13,569 nt of DNA from JAOUEE01 sp051011595 (GTDB lineage: Bacteria; Actinomycetota; Acidimicrobiia; Acidimicrobiales; SHLQ01), in the NCBI GenBank assembly GCA_051011595.1, contig JBPCTQ010000246.1, positions 1 to 13,569 on the forward strand, read 5' to 3'. How positions within the stretch are numbered: the first letter of the stretch is position 1; each line of letters starts with the position of its first letter. Below are positions 1 through 5,950 of the stretch, piece after piece. Made by a program: the position numbers and the translations under genes. The notes beneath the pieces are model-generated. The model had not been told where the DNA came from. It saw only the letters and a program-made list of their open reading frames with translations, and did no database searches.

Positions 1-672
1 GGCCTCGACCGGGAACAACAACTGACGAACGGCCTCGGGTGGGGGAGCGCCCAGGCGGTGTGACTCAACCAGTTCCTGCACACCAGGCACCACGTCGCCG
101 GTGTCGAGCAGTATCGCCAGGTCGGCCTCGAGGGCGAAGTCGGCGAGCGCCAAGGGCTGATGTCGGGAGTGTGAGGCCAGCCCCTGGGCCACAGCCATGG
201 CCACGGTGCTTCGCCCGGTGCCGGCCGCGCCGGTGACCGCGATCACGGGAGCCTGCCAGCGCGGCGTTTCCACCTCGACCGCGCTGACGTTGCCGGCTTC
301 GGTCCGGCGGACGGGACGAGTGTGGGTCACCAGGACCCGGATGAGCGCGTCTCGATCGAAGTCGGGATCGAGTGTCGCCGTGGCTCCCAGCGATTCCCAG
401 TCGCGTTCGACCCGCGGGTCGAGGACAACAACGGTCGCGCAGCCGGCCGCCCGGGCCGAGTCCAACAGGTCTCGATCGACGGCAGCGATGCCGGCGTCGA
501 GGAGGGCCGCCGAGTACACACGACCCGTTTCCAGCCGGGCCCGGAGCTCCTCGACCGACATGGTCTTCACGAAGTCGGCGGCCACCACCGCCTCGGTGGC
601 CCAGCGGCTGACCCGCCCGAACCACTCCGATCTGGGGCCGGCCAGCCCGATGAGGACGTACCGCTCACTCAT
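1..672 (-). CDS. CpaE/TadZ-like P-loop ATPase, partial (3' end beyond left edge)
   Basis: A frame of 224 codons opens with ATG at 672 and stays open to the window edge, so the C-terminus is missing. Residues 1-120 look like a receiver-like or N-terminal TadZ-type domain (alternating strands, for example ATVVVLD at 79-85). A P-loop region starts at about 142: strand VIAVTG followed by GAAGTGRST (148-156). The usual Walker A lysine position is Arg154. A second conserved region, LADFALEADLAILLD (176-190), resembles the VDxDLxxGxxxxxL stretch of CpaE/MinD-like ATPases. In this family the protein localises or regulates the Flp/Tad pilus machinery at the cell membrane. Its ATG overlaps the end of the preceding cpaB-like gene by 8 bp, indicating cotranscription and translational coupling. 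The family call rests on context and motif layout; another MinD/ParA-type ATPase is possible. Confidence 0.7.
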   Translation of the reverse strand, partial: MSERYVLIGLAGPRSEWFGRVSRWATEAVVAADFVKTMSVEELRARLETGRVYSAALLDAGIAAVDRDLLDSARAAGCATVVVLDPRVERDWESLGATATLDPDFDRDALIRVLVTHTRPVRRTEAGNVSAVEVETPRWQAPVIAVTGAAGTGRSTVAMAVAQGLASHSRHQPLALADFALEADLAILLDTGDVVPGVQELVESHRLGAPPPEAVRQLLFPVEA

Positions 673-1360
673 CGCTGTCTCCTGGTGCTGTCGGTGTGGC
701 CGATGGTCGGCTGTTGGCGCGAATCACGGTGAGTGCCCCCACCTGGGTGTCGTGGACGACCGCGAGATGGTCGTCGGTGCTGGCCAGGGCGATGGTCAAC
801 ACCGCCGTACCGCTGGCCGAGAAACCGTCCTCGCCGCGTTCGTAGGCAACCACCAGGGCCTGGTCGACGGCCACGTTGGTGGTGGACCCGCCGGCCGCGG
901 TGTGGGTGGCCAAGACCGTGACGTGTTCGCCGGGTTGGAGCGATCGGGGGGCTCGGTCGCGTTCGACCGGGAAGGTCACCTCGAGGGCCGCCCGATCCGG
1001 GCGGTCGGTCGTGGTGGCCAGAGCCAGGTCGCTGTGCTGGATCAACTCGCCGGCCGACACCGGGCTGATCACCACCACGCCGACCAGCGAGGAGCCGTCG
1101 GTGAATGTCCCGGCCTCGACACCGGGATCGAGGTCGAGGGCCGCGGTGGCGAGGTCGGTGGCCTCGATGACGTGGCCCCGGTCGAACGAGGACGCCGCCG
1201 TCAGGTACGGCCGTCGATGATCGGCTGGGTCATCACGCGTCGTGAACCCGGCGACGGCCACCGCGGCCACCACCAACAGTCCACCGAGGATGGCTCGCCC
1301 CTGAGGCAACGGGCGCGCGTGGGGGCGCCGTGCCTCGTCCGCCGACGTTGGCGTGTGCAT
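665..1360 (-). CDS. cpaB: CpaB/RcpC-like Flp pilus assembly protein with SAF domain
   Basis: This 231-residue protein has a basic N-terminus (about 1-21), one membrane segment (about 22-40, AILGGLLVVAAVAVAGF) and then an extracytoplasmic part. Residues 51-112 read as a SAF domain: a PYLTAASSFDRGHVIEATDL stretch, then a VVVISPVSAGELIQHSDL stretch, the pattern of CpaB/FlgA-type proteins. Residues 125-215 fit the RcpC/CpaB domain (ALEVTFPVER, LQPGEHVTVLAT). CpaB proteins are periplasmic or cell-wall components of the Flp/Tad pilus secretion channel. The gene is first in a minus-strand unit and overlaps the CpaE-like gene. The start ATG at 1360 has a purine-rich stretch (GGTGAGGAG) upstream but with rather long spacing. 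A generic SAF-domain protein outside a pilus system is the main alternative, because the rest of the cluster is not in view. Confidence 0.75.
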   Translation of the reverse strand: MHTPTSADEARRPHARPLPQGRAILGGLLVVAAVAVAGFTTRDDPADHRRPYLTAASSFDRGHVIEATDLATAALDLDPGVEAGTFTDGSSLVGVVVISPVSAGELIQHSDLALATTTDRPDRAALEVTFPVERDRAPRSLQPGEHVTVLATHTAAGGSTTNVAVDQALVVAYERGEDGFSASGTAVLTIALASTDDHLAVVHDTQVGALTVIRANSRPSATPTAPGDSDE

Positions 1361-1400
1361 GAGTTCCGCCGATACTCCTCACCCCGCCTCGGGTGTTCAA

Positions 1401-1406
1401 AATGTA
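1401..1406 (-). promoter_or_regulatory. Possible -10 element for the cpaB-like operon
   Basis: On the minus strand the sequence reads TATACATT, an AT-rich island in very GC-rich DNA, about 40 bp upstream of the ATG at 1360. TACATT fits TANNNT. I see no convincing -35 hexamer, so this is a weak call. Confidence 0.3.
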
Positions 1407-1460
1407 TACCATGCCGTTGCGGGTCGTTTCGAGATCCACCAACGAGGGCGCACCACGCGC

Positions 1461-1466
1461 TATAGG
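1461..1466 (+). promoter_or_regulatory. Likely -10 element (TATAGG) of the HTH gene, leaderless geometry
   Basis: TATAGG is followed by exactly seven bases and then the ATG at 1474. That is the spacing expected if transcription starts at or beside the A of the start codon. It supports 1474 over the in-frame ATG at 1468 and the GTG at 1393. Confidence 0.45.
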
Positions 1467-1473
1467 TATGGCC

Positions 1474-1707
1474 ATGGCTTTTGATGATGTTGGCTGGATG
1501 AGCACCGCCGAGGCGGCGAAGCGGCTGGGGATCACTCCCCGCACCCTGTATCGGTTCATCGATGAGGGACAGCTGCCCGCCTATCGATTCGGACGTGTCA
1601 TCCGGCTCAAGGCCGACGAGGTCGAACTCTTCATCGACAGTTGTCGTATCGAGCCGGGCACCCTGGAGCACCTCTATCCCGACGCGGTGGGTGGCAAGGA
1701 AGCCTGA
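1474..1707 (+). CDS. BldC/excisionase-type helix-turn-helix DNA-binding protein
   Basis: This small protein of 77 residues is almost entirely one winged helix-turn-helix of the MerR/excisionase superfamily (HTH_17 type). The sequence is WMSTAEAAKRLGITPRTLYR, then a wing-like stretch GQLPAYRFGRVIRLKADEVELFID. The pattern STAEAAKRLGI-TPRTLYRFIDEG-LPAYRFGR-IRL matches the xis/BldC-like family of small regulators. No ligand-binding domain is present, so it probably acts as a bare DNA-binding dimer or filament. The frame also opens further upstream (GTG 1393, ATG 1468), but the TATAGG box fits a start at 1474. It is divergent from the cpaB-like gene, separated by 113 bp, so it may control that operon; this is inference. 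It is not a phage excisionase by context, as no integrase or att site is seen. Confidence 0.8.
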   Translation: MAFDDVGWMSTAEAAKRLGITPRTLYRFIDEGQLPAYRFGRVIRLKADEVELFIDSCRIEPGTLEHLYPDAVGGKEA

Positions 1708-1731
1708 TCGAACCATGCCGGTCGGCGCCGG

Positions 1732-2292
1732 TCACCCCAGCGCCACGGCATCCACGACAGCCAAGTTGAACGAGATCGGCAGCGAGGCCGGATGATCCGT
1801 TCGGATCGTCAACGTGTCCGCGCCCGCCCTAATCAACTGTCCCGTCCGCACCGGACCCACCGCAGTGTGGATGCGCACCACCGGTCGGTCGGCGGCCAGC
1901 TCGGCCAACAGCTCCACCCAGGTGGCGGCCACCGCCACCCCGCGAAACCCCACGGGCAACTCACCAGCGGTTTCGACCTGACCCATGGCGGCCAACGGCA
2001 TCAGCATCGTCGAGCCCGCACGGCGCACGGCACAGAAGTCCTCGCCCACCGCCGCGATGGTGCCCCGAACCACTCCGGCTCGGCTGGTGACCACCACCTC
2101 CTCGGCCCCCTCGGCCAGATCGACCAGCAGCGCTCGCCAGGTGGCCCGCTCACCGGCCTGGCGGCCGAGCGACGCCTGACGAACCCGTCGCCGCCGGGCC
2201 AGGTCCACCCGATCCTCGGCCGCCCACTGCAGCAGGAGCGCGAGCGGGTCACCGTCGTCCGTCGATCCGCCGACCGGCCCGGAAGCCACCAT
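1732..2292 (-). CDS. Unrecognised protein with two predicted Sm-like beta repeats
   Basis: I do not recognise a named family for this protein of 186 residues. Residues 1-50 are a polar, Arg-rich helical part (LARRRRVRQASLGRQAGERA). Two similar segments follow: 53-107, with VVVTSRAGVVRGTIAAVGED, and 125-184, with VVRIHTAVGPVRTGQLIRAG. Both begin with an LL-x-[DE]LA helix and continue as short strands, with V-x-G-x(4)-GxD spacing like LSm/Sm folds. A role in RNA or DNA binding is therefore conceivable but unproven. It has no signal peptide or membrane segment. It converges with the HTH gene (24 bp gap) and diverges from phoH (106 bp). The ATG at 2292 is used here. A TATGGT box lies six bases before the second codon (GTG at 2289), so a leaderless start there is also possible. 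Confidence 0.7.
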   Translation of the reverse strand: MVASGPVGGSTDDGDPLALLLQWAAEDRVDLARRRRVRQASLGRQAGERATWRALLVDLAEGAEEVVVTSRAGVVRGTIAAVGEDFCAVRRAGSTMLMPLAAMGQVETAGELPVGFRGVAVAATWVELLAELAADRPVVRIHTAVGPVRTGQLIRAGADTLTIRTDHPASLPISFNLAVVDAVALG

Positions 2293-2295
2293 CGG

Positions 2296-2301
2296 ACCAT
2301 A
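2296..2301 (-). promoter_or_regulatory. Likely -10 element (TATGGT) of the Sm-like gene
   Basis: TATGGT lies on the minus strand three bases before the ATG at 2292 and six bases before the GTG at 2289. The second spacing equals canonical leaderless initiation. No -35 box is evident. Confidence 0.4.
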
Positions 2302-2354
2302 CCCGCCCCTGTGCGACGCTCGCCCGTCGAGTCGGGGTAGTGGCCGAATCAGGG

Positions 2355-2384
2355 CTGACGACAACCGTCTGGAGGCCCTACCCT
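2355..2384 (+). promoter_or_regulatory. Candidate promoter of the phoH-ybeY-corC-era operon
   Basis: CTGACG (2355-2360) is separated by 18 bp from TACCCT (2379-2384), giving a plausible -35/-10 pair. The predicted transcript start near 2391 leaves only about 8 nt before the phoH ATG. No strong Shine-Dalgarno precedes that ATG, which fits a very short leader. Confidence 0.4.
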
Positions 2385-2398
2385 GTGAGAGACCACAG

Positions 2399-3355
2399 AT
2401 GACCGACACCGCAACCAAGATCAATATCCCCGGCAACCATCTGATGACCGCCTTGCTGGGCGAGCGGGACCAACTGTTGCGGCTGGTGGAGGAGGCCTTC
2501 GCCGAGGCCGACATCCACGTGCGGGGCAACGAGATCACCGTGGTCGGTGAGGGCGAACAAGACGCCGGCCAGGTGTTCGAGGAACTGGTCACCCTGCTCC
2601 AGCAAGGTCAACAGCTCGACACCCGCACGGTCCGCCGCACCATCGAGATGGTGCGCTCCGACGAGCGGCCCTCGGAGGTGCTCGGCCGCGAGGTCTACCG
2701 CACCGGTCGAGGCAAGGTGATCCGGCCCAAGTCCAGTGGCCAACACCGCTACATCGACGCCATCGCCAACAACGTCATCACCTTCGGCATCGGCCCGGCC
2801 GGCACCGGCAAGAGCTGGTTGGCCGTGGCCATGGCCGTGCGCGCGCTCCAGGAAAATCAGGTCGAACGCATCATCCTCACGCGGCCCGCCGTCGAGGCGG
2901 GCGAGAGCCTGGGATTTCTCCCCGGCGACATGATGGCCAAGGTCGATCCGTACCTCCGTCCCCTCTACGACGCCTTGTTCGACATGCTCGACCAGGACGG
3001 CGCCCAACGCATGATCGACAAGGGGTCGGTCGAGGTGGCTCCACTGGCCTACATGCGAGGCCGCACCCTCAACGACAGCTTCATCATCCTCGACGAGGCC
3101 CAGAACACCACCCCCGAACAGATGAAGATGTTCCTCACCCGCATCGGCTTCAACTCCACGGTGGTGGTCACCGGCGACGCCACCCAGGTCGACGTCATGG
3201 GCGGACGCAGTGGGCTGGGTGGTCTCGAGAAGACGCTCGACGGCATCGAGGGCCTGGCCTTCGTGCACCTCACCAGCCGCGACGTGGTCCGCCATCGCAT
3301 CGTGCAGGACATCGTCGATGCCTACGAACGGTCCGGCGGGTCACCGCCCCGGTGA
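2399..3355 (+). CDS. phoH: PhoH-like ATPase (PhoH family, YbeZ/PhoL type)
   Basis: The length of 318 residues is typical of the bacterial PhoL/YbeZ branch. Residues 1-100 form the N-terminal RNA-binding-like region (DIHVRGNEITVVGE resembles a KH-type strand-helix). The PhoH core follows, with Walker A GPAGTGKS at 132-139 (Lys138), the family signature RPAVEAGESLGFLPGD (162-177), Walker B IILDEAQN (229-236) and the sensor-like TGDATQVD (258-265). Members are cytoplasmic P-loop ATPases linked to RNA metabolism and work with the endoribonuclease YbeY in rRNA handling. It is the first gene of the operon and its stop overlaps the ybeY start. The ATG at 2399 is the only reasonable start, since the GTG at 2385 is closed at once by a stop codon. 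Confidence 0.95.
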   Translation: MTDTATKINIPGNHLMTALLGERDQLLRLVEEAFAEADIHVRGNEITVVGEGEQDAGQVFEELVTLLQQGQQLDTRTVRRTIEMVRSDERPSEVLGREVYRTGRGKVIRPKSSGQHRYIDAIANNVITFGIGPAGTGKSWLAVAMAVRALQENQVERIILTRPAVEAGESLGFLPGDMMAKVDPYLRPLYDALFDMLDQDGAQRMIDKGSVEVAPLAYMRGRTLNDSFIILDEAQNTTPEQMKMFLTRIGFNSTVVVTGDATQVDVMGGRSGLGGLEKTLDGIEGLAFVHLTSRDVVRHRIVQDIVDAYERSGGSPPR

Positions 3356-3828
3356 TCATGACCGACACCGTCACGGTCGTCGCCCACGACGAACAAGACG
3401 TGCACCCCGTCGACTTGGCCCGCTACCGCGACCTGGCCCTCCACTCGCTGGCGGCCGGCCCCATCTCCGGCCCGGCCGAGCTCAACTTGTTGTTCGTCGA
3501 CGAAGACGAGATGGCTGAGCTGAATCGTGTCCACATGCACGAGGTGGGTGCCACCGACGTGTTGTCGTTCCCCATCGACGACCACGAGACCAACGATCCG
3601 GGCCCTCGGCTGCTGGGTGACGTGGTGATCTGCCCGCCGGTGGCGGCCCGCTACGCCGCCGAGCACGGTCGCACCTACGACGACGAGTTGGCGCTGCTGG
3701 TGGTGCACGGTGTGTTGCACGTGTTGGGTATGGATCACGCCGAGACCGACGAAGCCCAGGCCATGCAGGCCCGCGAACGCGAACTCTTGCACAGCTGGTC
3801 GCCGCCCGATGCGGGTGCTGGCGCCTGA
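3352..3828 (+). CDS. ybeY: Endoribonuclease YbeY, rRNA maturation factor
   Basis: This 158-residue protein carries the diagnostic zinc site HGVLHVLGMDH (residues 119-129; His119, His123, His129). Upstream are the family's LNLLFVDEDEMAELN stretch and ATDVLSFP (67-74), with LLGDVVICP (87-95) before the metal site. YbeY is a single-strand-specific metallo-endoribonuclease involved in 16S rRNA 3' end processing and ribosome quality control. The GTG at 3352 overlaps the phoH stop as GTGA, a common translational-coupling arrangement. An in-frame ATG two codons later (3358) is an equally acceptable start. The downstream gene starts on the last base of the ybeY stop codon, so the operon continues without a gap. 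Confidence 0.95.
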   Translation: MIMTDTVTVVAHDEQDVHPVDLARYRDLALHSLAAGPISGPAELNLLFVDEDEMAELNRVHMHEVGATDVLSFPIDDHETNDPGPRLLGDVVICPPVAARYAAEHGRTYDDELALLVVHGVLHVLGMDHAETDEAQAMQARERELLHSWSPPDAGAGA

Positions 3829-5099
3829 TGGGCGGCGTCGAGATCCTCGGCATCTTGGCGGTGGTGTTGCTGGTGCTGTTCGCCGCGGTGTTGGCCGCGG
3901 CCGAAACCGCCTTCACCAACCTGTCGCGAGCCCAGGCCAAAGCCCTGGCCGAGGCGCCTGAGCCCCACACCCGGGTCGACGCGCTGGTCGGTCTGCTCCG
4001 CGACCGCGAGGAGACCCTCAGTCCCGTGCTGTTGCTGGTGCTCACTTGTCACCTGGCCGCAGCCGGCATCGTGGCTGCGCTGGTGCAGGAGCACTTCGGC
4101 GCGCGATGGGTGGCCGTGGCCCTCGCCGTGCAGGTGGTGGTCATCTTCGTGGTGGCCGAGGCCCTGCCCAAGACCCTGGCCCTGCACAACCCGCTCGGCG
4201 TGGCGCTGCGCCTCACACCGCTGGTGAAGTTCCTCCGCGATTTCTGGCCTCTCCGTCTCATCACCCGCGGGTTGGTGTGGGTGGCCAACGCTTTTCTGCC
4301 CAAGTCACGACGCCGGCTCGGGCCGGTCATGTCCGACGACGAGCTCATTGCGCTGGCATCGGCCGCGGTGGAGGCCGATGTCATCGAACCCGAGGAGCGG
4401 GAGCTCATCGCGTCGGTACTCGAGTTCGGCGACACTGTGCTCCGCGAGGTGATGACCCCCCGCCCTGACCTGGTGAGCATCTCGGCCACCACCACTGTCG
4501 AAGCGGCGCTGGGGGTTTCGATCGAGAGCGGCTTCAGCCGACTGCCGGTGTATCGGGACGACAGTGACGACATCGTGGCCGTCGTACACGCCAAACGGTT
4601 GGCCGAAGCCGCCCGCGGCGGCCGAGCCCAGGCGTTGGCCACCAGTGTCGGTCGCCCACCACTGTTTGTTCCCGAGACCAAACGGGCCGAATCGATGCTG
4701 CGAGAGATGCAGGATCGTCGCCACCACGCCGCGGTGGTCATCGACGAATACGGTGGCACCGCCGGGTTGGTCACCCTCGAAGACCTCATCGAAGAACTGG
4801 TGGGCGAGATCGTCGACGAGTTCGATCACGAGGGTCCGCTCTATGAGTGGCGGGGCGCCGACGCGGTGGTGGTGCACGGGCGTATGCCCCTCGACGAGCT
4901 GAGCCAGCTGGTGGGGGGTGCCATCCCGGAAGGGGAGTGGGACACCATCGGCGGGTACATCTTCGATGCCCTGGGCCACGTGCCTGAGGCCGGCGAGACC
5001 GTGCTGGTCGACGACATGGAGCTCACCGTCGAGAAGATCGAAGGGCGTCGGATCACCCAGGTGCGGGTGGCCAACACCAACGGCAACGGCACCCACTGA
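3828..5099 (+). CDS. CNNM/CBS/CorC-HlyC domain membrane protein (hemolysin-like, CorC family)
   Basis: Domain order in the 423 residues is CNNM (DUF21) membrane domain, paired CBS domains, then the CorC_HlyC domain. Membrane segments appear at about 7-25, 65-86 and 93-111. These are followed by the conserved EALPK motif (111-115) and a further hydrophobic stretch (140-157). The linker has the conserved acidic stretch IEPEERELI (186-194) and REVMTPR (206-212). CBS1 lies around 205-265. CBS2 lies around 275-330, with VIDEYGGTAGLVTLEDLIEE at 304-323. The CorC_HlyC fold follows at about 337-415, with EWDTIGGYIFDALGHVPEAG at 370-389. Related proteins (MpfA, CorC, CNNM) act in Mg2+ export or tolerance. 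In actinobacteria the gene is commonly found between ybeY and era, as here. It overlaps both neighbours by one base. The true substrate is inferred only. Confidence 0.92.
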   Translation: MGGVEILGILAVVLLVLFAAVLAAAETAFTNLSRAQAKALAEAPEPHTRVDALVGLLRDREETLSPVLLLVLTCHLAAAGIVAALVQEHFGARWVAVALAVQVVVIFVVAEALPKTLALHNPLGVALRLTPLVKFLRDFWPLRLITRGLVWVANAFLPKSRRRLGPVMSDDELIALASAAVEADVIEPEERELIASVLEFGDTVLREVMTPRPDLVSISATTTVEAALGVSIESGFSRLPVYRDDSDDIVAVVHAKRLAEAARGGRAQALATSVGRPPLFVPETKRAESMLREMQDRRHHAAVVIDEYGGTAGLVTLEDLIEELVGEIVDEFDHEGPLYEWRGADAVVVHGRMPLDELSQLVGGAIPEGEWDTIGGYIFDALGHVPEAGETVLVDDMELTVEKIEGRRITQVRVANTNGNGTH

Positions 5100-5935
5100 T
5101 GCAGTCGGGGTTCGTCACCTTCGTGGGCCGCCCCAACGTCGGGAAGTCCACCCTGCTCAACCAGATCCTGGGCACCAAGGTCAGCATCGTGTCCGACAAA
5201 CCCCAGACCACGCGCAACGAGATCCGGGGTGTGTTGCACCGGCCCGAGGCCCAGGTGGTGTTCGTCGACACGCCGGGAATCCACAAACCCCGCACCCTGT
5301 TGGGTGAACGTCTCAACGACACCGCCACCGCCTCACTCGATGGTGTCGACGTGGTGTGTCTGGTGCTCGACGCCACTGCTCCACTCGGGCCGGGCGATCG
5401 GTTCATCGCTCAGCGGGTTCCGTCTGATGCGGTGATCGTGGTCAACAAGACCGACAACGCCCGCCCCGACCAGATCATCGATCAGCTGGCCCGGGCCGGT
5501 GAGCTCGACGCCGAGGCCTACTTCCCGGTGTCGGCCAGGACCGGCGAGGGGGTGGCCGAGCTGGTCACCCACCTCATCGAGCGGCTGCCCGAGGGTCCCG
5601 CCTTCTATCCCGACGACATGGTCACCGACGTGCCCGAAGCGTTCTGGGTGGCCGAGCTGGTGCGTGAGCAGCTGCTGGCGGTGGCCCGCGACGAAGTGCC
5701 GCACTCCATCGCCACCCGGGTCACCGAATGGGAGTGGCCCTACATCCGCTGCGAGGTCCTGGTCGAGCGCGACTCCCAGAAGGGCATCGTGATCGGCAAG
5801 AAGGGTGCCATCCTCAAACAGGTCGGGACTGCGGTGCGCGAACAGCTCCCCGAGGGTGCCTACCTCGACCTCCACGTGAAGGTCGACAAGGACTGGCAAC
5901 GACGGGCCCACGCCCTGGAACGTCTGGGCCTCTGA
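5099..5935 (+). CDS. era: GTPase Era, 16S rRNA-binding ribosome assembly factor
   Basis: The protein has 278 residues, near the usual 290-300. GTPase motifs are clear: G1 GRPNVGKS (10-17), the switch I QTTRN (36-40) containing G2, G3 DTPG (57-60), G4 NKTD (116-119) and G5 SAR (145-147). A C-terminal type II KH domain carries VERDSQKGIVIGKKGAILKQ (222-241). Era binds the 3' end of 16S rRNA and is a checkpoint in 30S assembly, so its cotranscription with ybeY is functionally coherent. The ATG at 5099 overlaps the preceding stop as TGATG. Era is the last gene of the operon. Just 11 bp separate it from the convergent aioA, and a small hairpin spans both stop codons. Confidence 0.96.
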   Translation: MQSGFVTFVGRPNVGKSTLLNQILGTKVSIVSDKPQTTRNEIRGVLHRPEAQVVFVDTPGIHKPRTLLGERLNDTATASLDGVDVVCLVLDATAPLGPGDRFIAQRVPSDAVIVVNKTDNARPDQIIDQLARAGELDAEAYFPVSARTGEGVAELVTHLIERLPEGPAFYPDDMVTDVPEAFWVAELVREQLLAVARDEVPHSIATRVTEWEWPYIRCEVLVERDSQKGIVIGKKGAILKQVGTAVREQLPEGAYLDLHVKVDKDWQRRAHALERLGL

Positions 5936-5950
5936 GCCGGCTGGGCTCAG
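5932..5950. terminator. Small inverted repeat spanning the convergent era and aioA stops
   Basis: CTGAGCC (5932-5938) pairs with GGCTCAG (5944-5950) across a 5-nt loop. The stem holds both stop codons. There is no T-tract on either strand, so it is at best a weak bidirectional terminator. Confidence 0.35.

Noticed and set aside
197..1465. Long plus-strand open frame (422 codons) opposite the pilus-type genes
   Set aside because: It is antisense to two minus-strand genes with recognisable domains. Its own translation is Arg/Gly/Ser-rich without motifs, as expected of a shadow frame in GC-rich DNA.
1474..1707. Phage or plasmid excisionase
   Set aside because: The fold is excisionase-like, but no integrase, attachment site or phage gene is nearby. 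Chromosomal BldC-like regulators share the same fold.
2378..3295. Minus-strand open frame opposite phoH
   Set aside because: PhoH on the plus strand has all catalytic motifs. The antisense product is His/Glu/Val-rich without any known fold.
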